DNA of 64,000 nt from Chaunax sp. Z400 (Eukaryota; Chordata; Actinopteri; Lophiiformes; Chaunacidae): positions 5,242,408 to 5,306,407 of the forward strand of contig CM075192.1 of NCBI GenBank assembly GCA_037577475.1. The letters run 5' to 3'. Both the position numbers and the translations under genes were made by a program. Each line of letters starts with the position of its first letter. Position 1 is the stretch's first letter. This document shows positions 10,131 to 22,800 of this stretch, piece by piece. The notes beneath the pieces were generated by a model. The model was not told the origin of the DNA, did not search any database, and worked only from the letters and a program-made list of their open reading frames with translations.

Positions 10131-11852
10131 TAAGATAAGATAAGATAAGATAAGATAAGATATAAGATAAGATAAGATATCCCTTTATTAGTCCCACAGT
10201 GGGGAAATTTACATTATTGCAGCAGCACAGTGTACGAAAAACACAGCAGGACTGTGGGTGAAGCAACCTGTCGCTGAAGGAGCTCTCCAGTGCTGTTACT
10301 TGGTCCCGCATCGGGTGGGAGTGATTGTCCATTATGGATGACAGCTTAGTTGTCATCCTCCTTCCTCCCACCACCTCCACTGGGTCCAGGGGGCATCCCA
10401 GGACAGAGCTGGCCTTCCTTATCAGTTTATCGAGTCTTTTCCTATCCAACACTGAGATGCCGCTGCCCCAGCAGACCACACCATAAAAAATGGCTGATGC
10501 CACCACGGTGTCGTAGAATGTCTTGAGGAGTGCTCCCCGCACTCCAAAGGACCTGAGTCTCCTGAGCAGATAGAGTCTGCTCTGGCCTTTCCTATAAAGT
10601 GCCGTGGTATTGTCTGTCCAGTCCAGTTTATTGTTCAAGTGAACACCCAGGTACTTGTAAGATGTCACCATCTCAATGTCTGTTCCCTGAATGTTCACTG
10701 GGTCCGGGGGGGAGTGTGTGTGCCTGCGGAAATCAACCACCAGTTCCTTGGTTTTCACCGTGTTGATCTGGAGTTGGTTCCGCTGGCACCAGTCCACAAA
10801 GTCCTGCGTCAGTCCTCTGTATTCCCTGTCGTCCCCATCTGTGATGAGACCGACGATGGCAGAGTCATCAGAGAACTTCTGCAGGTGACAGGTGGGTGAG
10901 TTGTAGTGGAAGTCTGCAGTGTAGAGGGTGAAGAGGAACGGAGCCAGGACCGTTCCCTGTGGGGCCCCCGTACTGCAGACAACCATGTCGGACACACAGT
11001 CCCGTGACCTCACATACTGTGGATGGTTGGTGAGGTAGTCCAGTATCCAGCATGTGAGGTGGTGGTCCACACTGGTGTGCTCCAGCTTGTCCTTCAGAAG
11101 CTGAGGCTGTATTGTGTTGAAAGCACTGGAGAAATCAAAGAACATGATTCTCACAGTGCTTCCCGGCTTCTCCAGGTGAGAGAGGGCTCGGTGTTGAAGG
11201 AAGATGACGGCGTCGTCCACCCCGATGCTAGGCTGGTAGGCGAACTGAAGCGGGTCCATCGCTGGGCTCACCAGGGGGCGGAGATGAACAAGGACCAGCC
11301 GCTCCAGGGTCTTCATCAGGTGGGATGTTAGAGCCACCGGCCTGTAGCTGTTGAGGTCCTTGGGGTGCGGAGTCTTGGGGACAGGTACCACGCAGGATGT
11401 TTTCCACATCTGTGGCACTCTCCCCAGCTTCAGGCTCAGGTTGAACATGTGTTCAACTATCCCACACAGCTGGTCTGCGCAGGACTTCAGGAGCCTGGAG
11501 CTGATGCCGTCCGGACCCGCAGCCTTCCTCGCCTTCATCTTCCTGAGCTGATCTCTCACCTGGAGAGTTGTGAGGGACAGGGTGGAGCAGGGGGGCTGTG
11601 TGCTGAATTTTGTGGATGGGGGGGATGGTGGTGTTGAGCTGATGAAATGAGCAGTGGGGGGTGGCAGTGAACTGAGTGTTGCAGGAAGGGAGGTGGAGGA
11701 GGGGGTGGGGCAGTGTCCTGGAGGTGCCAATGAAGGGGGTTGCAGCAGGCTTGGCTGGGCTGGGGGAGGGGCAGATGACCGATCAAACCTATTGAAAAAT
11801 AAGTTCAGGTCATTCACCCACTGTTGGTCCCCCACAGCCTGGGAGTTTCATT
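10131..11852 (-). mobile_element. 5'-truncated LINE (L2/CR1-like) with a long open reverse transcriptase frame
   Basis: A single open frame runs from 11835 down through the 3' tail. In order it holds a Pro/Ser-rich lead, RKAAGPDGISSRLLK (RT block 0/1), NSYRPVALTSHLMKTLERLV, FDFSSAFNTI (first catalytic Asp), GAPQGTVLAPFLFTLY, the FSDDSA catalytic box, and SYKYLGVHLNNKLDW. The endonuclease is missing, so it is 5' truncated. The 3' end is CCCTTTATTAGTCCCACAGTGGGG followed by GATAA repeats. It sits in GATA/GACA satellite. The intact frame of more than 500 codons suggests recent insertion. A tail-only relative is at 21722-21780. Confidence 0.85.
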
Positions 11853-12347
11853 AGACAGACAGACGGACAGACAGACAGGCACACTGACAGATAGATATTA
11901 CATAGACAGACAGACAGATAGATAGACAGACAGATAGATAGATATTAGATAGACAGACAGACAGATAGATAGACAGACAGATAGATATTAGATAGACAGA
12001 CAGACAGATAGATATTAGATAGACAGACAGATAGATAGATAGATAGACAGACAGATAGATAGACGGAAGGGGGGGCAGGCGGGCAGATAGATAGACAGAC
12101 AGACAGATAGATAGACAGACAGATAGATATTAGATAGACAGACAGATAGATAGATAGATAGACAGACAGATAGATAGACCGAAGGGGGGGCAGGCGGGCA
12201 GATAGATAGACAGACAGACAGACAGATATTAGATAGACAGACAGATAGATTGATAGATATTAGACAGACAGACAGACATACAGACAGATAGAGAGATAGA
12301 TAGATATTAGATAGACAGACAGACAGACAGATAGAAAGATAGATATT

Positions 12348-12378
<31 letters not shown>

Positions 12379-12509
12379 TAGATAGATAGACAGACAGACT
12401 GACAGATAGACGGGTGGGGGGGCGGAGGGGTCAGATCGATAGATAGATAGATGGACAGACAGATATTAGACAGACAGATATTAGACACAGATATTAGACT
12501 GACAGATAT

Positions 12510-12553
<44 letters not shown>

Positions 12554-13305
12554 TAGATATTAGATAGAAAGATAGACAGACAGATTGATAGACTGACGGA
12601 TAGACGGGCGGGGGGGCGGGCGGACAGATAGTTAAATAGATTGAGTGAAAGACAGACAGACAGACAGACAGATAGATATTAGATAGATAGAAAGACAGAC
12701 AGACGGACAGACGGATAGACAGATAGACAGATAGATAGATAGACAGATAGACAGACAGACAGAGAGACAGATAGATAGATTGACAGAAAGACAGACAGAC
12801 AGACAGATAGACAGACAGAGAGACAGATAGATAGATAGACAGACAGACAGACTGATAGATAGATGACAGACAGACAGACAGACTGATAGAGAGACAGACA
12901 GACAGATAGAAAGACAGACGGACAGACTGATAGATAGACGACAGACAGACAGACAGAAAGATAGACAGACTGAAAGACAGACAGACTGATAGACTGACGG
13001 ATAGACGGGCGGGGGGGCGGGCGGACAGATAGTTAAATAGATTAAGTGAAAGACAGACAGACAGATAGATATTAGATAGATAGAAAGACAGACAGATGGA
13101 CAGACGGATAGACAGATAGATAGATAGATAGACAGATAGATAGACAGACAGACAGACAGAGAGACAGAGAGACAGATAGATAGAAAGACAGACAGATGGA
13201 CAGACGGATAGACAGATAGATAGATAGATAGATTGACAGAAAGACAGATAGACAGACAGACAGACAGAGAGACAGATAGATAGACAGACAGACAGACAGA
13301 GAGAC

Positions 13306-13340
<35 letters not shown>

Positions 13341-13549
13341 TAGACAGACAGACAGAGAGACAGATAGATATACAGACAGACAGACAGAGAGACAGACAGA
13401 TAGACAGACAGACAGAGAGCCAGATAGATAGATTGACAGAAAGACAGTCAGACAGAGAGACAGATAGATATACAGACAGACAGACAGATAGACAGACAGA
13501 CAGAGAGACAGACAGACAGAGAGACAGACAGACAGACAGACAGAGAGAC

Positions 13550-13585
<36 letters not shown>

Positions 13586-13612
13586 GGACAGACAGATCGA
13601 TATTAGATAGAT
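11853..13612. repeat. GATA/GACA (Bkm-type) satellite array 2
   Basis: Continues array 1 beyond the LINE. The segment from 11853 repeats the interruption order seen from 9281 (GGCACACTGACAG, GATATTA, G-rich blocks). The motif GGGCGGGGGGGCGGGCGG...GTTAAATAGATT occurs at about 10061, 12601 and 13003. Confidence 0.9.
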
Positions 13613-13637
13613 CAGGTAGCATTTTTCAAAATTTTCG

Positions 13638-13645
13638 TGACGTCA
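13638..13645 (+). promoter_or_regulatory. Perfect CRE palindrome upstream of the HMG-box gene
   Basis: TGACGTCA, the full CREB/CREM/ATF site, is set in GTGACGTCACG just after the satellite ends. It lies about 150 bp upstream of the inferred 5' UTR splice donor at 13797 and is a plausible core promoter element. No TATA box is evident. Confidence 0.5.
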
Positions 13646-13689
13646 CGTTTTCTGTAGCAGATGTTGGGATTCTCTGATCTCTCATTTCA

Positions 13690-13796
13690 TCAGCAGACTT
13701 AGCAGTGAAAGCTACTCAAACCTGAAACTTGTCATCTACATCGACCAGAAAGACTTTATCATCGTTGTTGATCTACAGATTCAGTGAAAGCAGAAG
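13690..13796 (+). other. Putative 5' UTR exon of the HMG-box gene
   Basis: A non-coding stretch ends in CAGAAG followed by the strong donor GTAAGA at 13797. The first coding exon at 14496 is immediately preceded by a CCAACCAG acceptor, so an upstream non-coding exon is required. The transcription start is not defined; the left border is approximate. Confidence 0.45.
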
Positions 13797-14160
13797 GTAA
13801 GAACTCAAACAGGTTTACTTTAGTTAAACTGTGGTGTTTTCTAACATGATAACTAATAGCTAACTCCGCTATGCTAACGCTAATTTAGATGCAGCTACCT
13901 CTGTAAACACAGAGTTTAAAAAAAATGTAAATTATTTTCTACATCTAGCAAACGTTTTTCATCAGTCTGAGTCTAGTTTTAGTCGTTATAACACAAGTTC
14001 TTCTGAACCTCAAGAATTGTTGGAGAAGGTTGAGAAACTCACTGGGATGTTAGCTAATACTAGCATAATGCTAGCATAATAGCTGCACTGTTAGCTATTC
14101 ACAGACTTTCCTCAAGTAGAAGTAGTAATACTGTTTGTTAAAATCCACTTTATTTAGTTA

Positions 14161-16887
14161 AATCTACAGATTATAAACAGAATAACTTCGAATTAAAATA
14201 ACTCATCCTGCAGATTAGCTCCTTTCAAAGGTAGAAATCATATATTATTATATTATTACTACTGATTCATCAGCATCGCTCTAAATACTGAAACTAATGA
14301 CTTTATATATTGTTGTATAGTTTTATGTGTTATAGAGTTTATAAAACTGATTACATGTTAAATGTTTTTGTAGTCATAGACTCTTATAGGTAGATGTGTT
14401 TACATTTCTGATAATCAATAATTATTATACTCTTGTTATTATTATCAGTATAAGTAGTTTTAAGCTTTCTGTTATCACTCTGATCTGCCAACCAGATGGA
14501 TGAAGTGTTGGTGAAGAGCCTGAGGTCATTGTTTGACATTGACAGTGAGACAGACATTGGGGATCTTTTGGGGGACACATCCTTCCTCCAATCTAACCCC
14601 ATCAGCCCTGAAGACGATCCCAGCCCAGGACAGGTAAGATACTATAATATGAGAGAGCAAACAAAACCTCTTCAGACTACACATATGTATACATACAGTA
14701 TGTGTACACATATGTATTCATACAGTATGTGTACACATATGTATTCATACAGTATGTGTACACATATGTATTCATACAGTATGTGTACACATATGTATTC
14801 ATACAGTATGTGTACACATATGTATTCATACTGTATGTGTACACAGATGTATACATACAGTATGTGTACACAGATGTATACATACAGTATGTGTACATGT
14901 GTATTCTACAGTATGTGTACATGTGTATTCTACAGTATGTGTACATGTGTATACCTACAGTATGTGTACATGTGTATTCTACAGTATGTGTAAATGTGTA
15001 TACCTACAGTATATGTACATGTGTATACCTACAGTATGAGTACATGTGTATACCTACAGTATGTGTACATGTGTATACCTACAGTATGTGTAAATGTGTA
15101 TACCTACAGTATGAGTACATGTGTATACCTACAGTATGTGTACATGTGTATACCTACAGTATGTGTAAATGTGTATTCTACAGTATGTGTACACGTGTAT
15201 ACCTACAGTATGTGTACACGTGTATACCTACAGTATGTGTACACGTGTATACATACAGTACGTGTACACGTGTACACATACAGTATATGTACATGTGTAT
15301 ACCTACAGTATGAGTACATGTGTATACTTACAGTATGTGGACATGTGTATACTTACAGTATGTGTACATGTGTATACATACAGTATATGTACATATGTAT
15401 ACCTACAGTATGTGTACATGTGTATACATAGAGTATGTGTACATGTGTATACCTACAGTATGTGTACATGTGTATACCTACAGTATGTGTACATGTGTAT
15501 ACCTACAGTATGTGTATACATACAGTATGTGTATACATACAGTATGTGTACATGTGTATACATACAGTATGTGTACATGTGTATACATACAGTATTTGTA
15601 CATGTGTATACATACAGTATTTGTACACGTGTATACATACAGTATGTGTACACATGTATACATACAGTATTTGTGAATGTGTATACATACAGTATTTTTT
15701 ACATGTGTATACCTACAATATGTGTACACGTGTATACATACAGTATTTGTACATGTGTATACATACAGTGTGTGTACACGTGTATACATACGGTATTTGT
15801 ACATGTGTATACATACATTGTACATGTGTATACCTACAATATGTGTACACGTGTATACATACAGTATTTGTACACGTGTATACATACAGTATTTGTACAC
15901 GTGTATACATACAGTACGTGTACACGTGTATACATACAGTACGTGTACACGTGTATACATACAGTACTTGTACACGTGTATACATACAGTACGTGTACAC
16001 GTGTATACATACAGTATTTGTACATGTTTATCCATACAGTATTTGTACACGTGTATACATACAGTACGTGTACACGTGTATACATACAGTACGTGTACAC
16101 GTGTATACATACAGTACTTGTACACGTGTATACATACAGTACGTGTACACGTGTATACATACAGTACGTGTACACGTGTATACATACAGTACGTGTACAC
16201 GTGTATACATACAGTATGTGTACATGTGTATACCTACAGTATGTGTACACGTGTATACATACAGTATTTGTTCATGTGTATACATACAGTATGTGTACAT
16301 GTGTATACATACAGTATGTGTACACATGTATACATACAGTATGTGTACATGTGTATACCTACAGTATGTGTACACGTGTATACATACAGTATTTGTTCAT
16401 GTGTATACATACAGTATGTGTACATGTGTATACATACAGTATGTGTACACATGTATACATTCATTATGTGTACATGTGTTCCTGTTCAGCTCATTGTGAG
16501 TTCTATTGTCCAGCCAGTGAAATCATGAATCAGTTGTGTTTAAAATGTTTTCTGTGTTGGTTCACAGTAAAGATAGTGAACATTTAGGATGAGTGTTGGT
16601 CTTATTAAATGATGTTTTCAGTGTGTGTATCATGGCTGGCTAACCCTCCCTCTCTCTCCACAGTTCCTGCCTTATGAGGAGCCTGTGGACCAGCCAGCTG
16701 CAGCCTCCTTCTACTCTGCAGCTCCTCAACAGCCAGTAAGACCCTGGTTAAACACACACTCTAAACTTGTACAGTCTTGTAGTCTAAAAGCTTTAATTAG
16801 GATACATAAACTATTTATTTCCAGGACTGTCTGCTCCAGATTCTCAGGTGTCAACTTCACCTTGAAGTTTGACTTTATTTAGTTTTG
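14161..16887 (+). repeat. Tandem unit U1 (2727 bp) of the HMG-box gene 5' region
   Basis: Starts at the AATCTACAGATTATAA landmark and contains intron, E1, a minisatellite of about 1.8 kb and E2. The landmark recurs at 16888, 17869 and 19830, giving unit lengths of 2727, 981 and 1961 bp. Length differences come mostly from the minisatellite and, in U2, loss of E1. Confidence 0.85.
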
Positions 16888-19800
16888 AATCTACAGATTA
16901 TAAGCAGAATAGCTTCATATTAAAATAACTCATCCTGCAGATTAGCTCCTTTCAAAGGTAGAAATCATACATTATTATATTATTACTACTGATTCATCAG
17001 CATCGCTCTAAATACTGAAACTAATGACTTTATATATTGTTGTATAGTTTTATGTGTTATAGAGTTTATAAAACTGATCACATGTTAAATGTTTTTGTAG
17101 TCATAGACTCTTATAGGTAGATGTGTTTACATTTCTGATAATCAATAATTATTATACTCTTGTTATTATTATCAGTATAAGTAGTATTAAGCTTTCTGTT
17201 ATCACTCTGATCTGCCCACATCTGTGTACATGTGTATACCTACAGTATGTGTACATGTGTATACCTACAGTATGTGTACATGTGTATACCTACAGTATGT
17301 GTACATGTGTATACATACAGTATTTGTACATGTGTATACCTACAGTATGTGTACATGTGTATACCTACAGTATGTGTACATGTGTATACCTACAGTATGT
17401 GTACACGTGTGTACATACAGTATTTGTACATGTGTATACATACTGTATGTCTACACGTGATCCTGTTCAGCTCATTGTGAGTTCTATTGTCCAGCCAGTG
17501 AAATCATGAATCAGTTGTGTTTAAAATGTTTTCTGTGTTGGTTCACAGTAAAGATAGTGAACATTTAGGATGAGTGTTGGTCTTATTAAATGATGTTTTC
17601 AGTGTGTGTATCATGGCTGGCTAACCCTCCCTCTCTCTCCACAGTTCCTATCTTATGAGGAGCCTGTGGACCAGCCAGCTGCAGCCTCCTTCTACTCTGC
17701 AGCTCCTCAACAGCCAGTAAGACCCTGGTTAAACACACATTCTAAACTTGTACAGTCTTGTAGTCTAAAAGCTTTAGTTAGGATACATAAACTATTTATT
17801 TCCAGGACTGTCTGCTCCAGATTCTCAGGTTACAACTTCACCTTAAAGTTGGACTTTATTTAGTTTTAAATCTACAGATTATAAGCAGAATAGCTTCGAA
17901 TTAAAATAACTCATCCTGCAGATTAGCTCCTTTCAAAGGTAGAAATCATATATTATTATATTATTACTACTGATTCATCAGCATCGCTCTAAATACTGAA
18001 ACTAATGACTTTATATATTGTTGTATAGTTTTATGTGTTATAGAGTTTATAAAACTGATTACATGTTAAATGTTTTTGTAGTCATAGACTCTTATAGGTA
18101 GATGTGTTTACATTTCTGATAATCAATAATTATTATACTCTTGTTATTATTATCAGTATAAGTAGTATTAAGCTTTCTGTTATCACTCTGATCTGCCAAC
18201 CAGATGGATGAAGTGTTGGTGAAGAGCCTGAGGTCATTGTTTGACATTGACAGTGAGACAGACATTGGGGATCTTTTGGGGGACACATCCTTCCTCCAAT
18301 CTAACCCCATCAGCCCTGAAGACGATCCCAGCCCCGGACAGGTAAGATACTATAATATGAGAGAGCAAACAAAACCTCTTCAGACTACACATATGTATAC
18401 ATACAGTATGTGTACACATATGTATTCATACAGTATGTGTACACATATGTATTCATACAGTATGTGTACACATATGTATACATACAGTATGTGTACACAT
18501 ATGTATACATACAGTATGTGTACACATATGTATTCATACAGTATGTGTACACATATGTATACATACTGTATGTGTACACAGATGTATACATACAGTGTGT
18601 GTACACAGATGTATACTTACAGTATGTGTACACGTGTATACTTACAGTATGTGTACATGTGTATACATACAGTATGTGTACATGTGTATACCTACAGTAT
18701 GTGTACATGTGTATACCTACAATATGTGTACACGTGTATACTTACAGTATGGGGACACGTGTATACTTACAGTATGGGGACACGTGTATACTTACAGTAT
18801 GTGTACACGTGTATACCTACAGTATGTGTACACGTGTATACATACAGTACGTGTACACATACAGTATGTGTACATGTGTATACCTACAGTATGTGTACAT
18901 GTGTATACATACAGTATTTGTACATGTGTATACATACAGTATGTGTACATGTGTATACATACAGTATGTGTACATGTGTATACCTACAGTATGTGTACAT
19001 GTGTATACCTACAGTATGTGTACATGTGTATACATACAGTATTTGTACATGTGTATACATACAGTATTTGTACATGTGTATACCTACAGTATGTGTACAT
19101 GTGTATACATACAGTATGTGTACATGTGTATACATACAGTATTTGTACATGTGTATACATACAGTATTTGTACATGTGTATACATACAGTATGTGTACAC
19201 GTGTATACATACAGTACTTGTACACATACAGTACGTGTACATGTGTATACCTACAGTATGTGTACATGTGTATACCTACAGTATGTGTACATGTGTATAC
19301 ATACAGTACGTGTACATGTGTATACCTACAGTATGTGTACATGTGTATACCTACAGTATTTGTACATGTGTATACAAACTGTATGTGTACATGTGTATAC
19401 ATACTGTATGTGTACACGTGATCCTGTTCAGCTCATTGTGAGTTCTATTGTCCAGCCAGTGAAATCATGAATCAGTTGTGTTTAAAATGTTTTCTGTGTT
19501 GGTTCACAGTAAAGATAGTGAACATTTAGGATGAGTGTTGGTCTTATTAAATGATGTTTTCAGTGTGTGTATCATGGCTGGCTAACCCTCCCTCTCTCTC
19601 CACAGTTCCTATCTTATGAGGAGCCTGTGGACCAGCCAGCTGCAGCCTCCTTCTACTCTGCAGCTCCTCAACAGCCAGTAAGACCCTGGTTAAACACACA
19701 CTCTAAACTTGTACAGTCTTGTAGTCTAAAAGCTTTAGTTAGGATACATAAACTATTTATTTCCAGGACTGTCTGCTCCAGATTCTCAGGTGTCAACTTC

Positions 19801-22800
19801 ACCTTAAAGTTGGACTTTATTTAGTTTTAAATCTACAGATTATAAGCAGAATAGCTTCATATTAAAATAACTCATCCTGCAGATTAGCTCCTTTCAAAGG
19901 TAGAAATCATATATTATTATATTATTACTACTGATTCATCAGCATCGCTCTAAATACTGAAACTAATGACTTTATATATTGTTGTATAGTTTTATGTGTT
20001 ATAGAGTTTATAAAACTGATCACATGTTAAATGTTTTTGTAGTCATAGACTCTTATAGGTAGATGTGTTTACATTTCTGATAATCAATAATTATTATACT
20101 CTTGTTATTATTATCAGTATAAGTAGTATTAAGCTTTCTGTTATCACTCTGATCTGCCAACCAGATGGATGAAGTGTTGGTGAAGAGCCTGAGGTCATTG
20201 TTTGACATTGACAGTGAGACAGACATTGGGGATCTTTTGGGGGACACATCCTTCCTCCAATCTAACCCCATCAGCCCTGAAGACGATCCCAGCCCAGGAC
20301 AGGTAAGATACTATAATATGAGAGAGCAAACAAAACCTCTTCAGACTACACATATGTATACATACAGTATGTGTACACATATGTATACATACAGTGTGTG
20401 TACACAGATGTATACATACAGTGTGTGTACACAGATGTATACATACAGTGTGTGTACACAGATGTATACATACAGTATGTGTACACGTGTATACATACAG
20501 TATGTGTACACGTGTATACATACAGTATGTGTAAATGTGTATACCTACAGTATGTGGACACGTGTATACATACAGTATGTGTAAATGTGTATACCTACAG
20601 TATGTGTACACGTGTATACTTACAGTATGTGTACACGTGTATACCTACAGTATGTGTACACGTGTATACTTACAGTATGTGTACACGTGTATACTTACAG
20701 TATGTGTACACGTGTATACCTACAGTATGTGTACACGTGTATACTTACAGTATGTGGACACGTGTATACTTACAGTATGTGGACACGTGTATACTTACAG
20801 TATGTGGACACGTGTATACTTACAGTATGTGTACATGTGTATACATACAGTATGTGTACATGTGTATACCTACAGTATGTGTACATGTGTATACCTACAG
20901 TATGTGTACACGTGTATACTTACAGTATGTGGACACGTGTACACTTACAGTATCTGGACACGTGTATACTTACAGTATGTGTACACGTGTATACATACAG
21001 TATGTGTACACGTGTATACCTACAGTATGTGTACACGTGTATACATACAGTATTTGTACACGTGTATACATACAGTATTTGTACACGTGTATACTTACAG
21101 TATGTGTACGCGTGTATACTTACAGTATGTGGACACGTGTATACATACAGTATGTGTACACGTGTATACATACAGTATTTGTACACGTGTATACATACAG
21201 TATGTGTACACGTGTATACTTACAGTATGTGTACATGTGTATACCTACAATATGTGTACACGTGTATACTTACAGTATGTGTACATGTGTATACATGTCT
21301 ATGTATCTGTGACCAGTTATTTAGTAATACCAGTAACATCCACCAGTGAGAATCACACAGACCAGATCATTGCTGATAACCAGTGAAAGTTAGTGGTTAA
21401 AGTCTCTTTTAATTAGGTTGAGACTCATTAATAACCCTCCCTCTCTCTCCACAGTTCCTGCCTTATGAGGAGCCTGTGGACCAGCCAGCTGCAGCCTCCT
21501 TCTACTCTGCAGCTCCTCAACAGCCAGTAAGACCCTGGTTAAACACACACTCTAAAGTTGTACAGTCTTGTAGTCTAAAAGCTTTAGTTAGGATAAATAA
21601 AACTATCTGTGACCAGTTATTTAGTAATACCAGTAACAGCAGTGAGAATGACACAGATTAGTGTGGTTAAACTCTGTTTTAATAAGGTTGGGACTCATTA
21701 AATTACAGTATTAATTTACAGTATTGTAAATTTCCCCACTGTGGGACTAATAAAGGGATATCTTATCTTATCTCTCTTATCTTAAAAAGACTCCCTTTCT
21801 CTCTGACTCTGACACCTTAGTCACATGACATCACTGCAGCTTGTCTGATCACCTGTTCTGTGTTTTTTTTGTGTCTCCAGTGTGACGACCTACCAGTGCT
21901 GACGCTCACTGCAGGGATGAGCCTTTGTCCTGTTGGATTTACGTACGTAACACACACACATGAATTCAAACAGACATATGAGTGAACACAGCTGCTGAGC
22001 TCCTCCTTGTCTCTTCACACACACTCTCTCTCTGATGTGAAACATCTCTGTCTCTCTTTATCTGCTAGGAATGGAAAGGTGGTGTACAGGATCCAAGAAT
22101 CCGTCGTCACTCCACCTCAGCCTGCTGCTGCCCAGCTCCACACCTCCACATCACAGTAAGTGTTGTCTGTCCAGTCTTGGTCAAAATGTACATTTTTCTC
22201 TCCTGTGATTGGCTCATGATCTGTGATGGTGGGCAACAACTGGAAGACCATCAAAATACAGACTCATACTTAATTTCCTGCAGCTGTTGTCTGATTGCAG
22301 AGACACTATAATTAAAATCAAATGTCTTTTAATGGGTTTAAATGTACAACAGAGCACAAAGGATGGATTTTACTCATGTCTTCTGTTCTTCTTACTTTAC
22401 TGTCTCCTTCTAAAATTATTCTCACAGTTTAACACGTGTCCACCTTCTCTGTGTATTTCTTCATCCTTGCAGAAAGAGGAAGCGGAAGGACGATGATGGT
22501 CGTATCAAAAGGCCACCAAACGCCTTCATGGTCTTCAGCAGGGAGCAGAGGCCTCTCATCATGGCTGAGCAGAACACCAGGGACAGCAGGACCGTCGCCA
22601 CAGTCCTGGGTGAGAGGGTCAGTGTGTCTGCTTTCAGAAATGATCCATATTTATTGTCAAATGTACAGAGAAGTTCAGTATTTCATGACATAATTGTAAT
22701 GTGGGAGTTTTTACTGGAGAGCTGCACTCATTCATTAAGATCTGTGTTCATATCCATGCATCTGTTCATATGTTCTGTGCAGTTGGCCTCTGTAGGAGTG

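Noticed and set aside
14702..16587. Long frames on both strands encoding repeats such as MCIHTVCVHVYTYS
   Set aside because: The 25-bp unit is not a multiple of three and is nearly palindromic, so all frames stay open. They lie in introns between perfect splice sites.
14680..21293. CRISPR array or coding tandem-repeat surface protein
   Set aside because: No unique spacers; the repeats are head-to-tail without gaps and sit in introns of a vertebrate gene.
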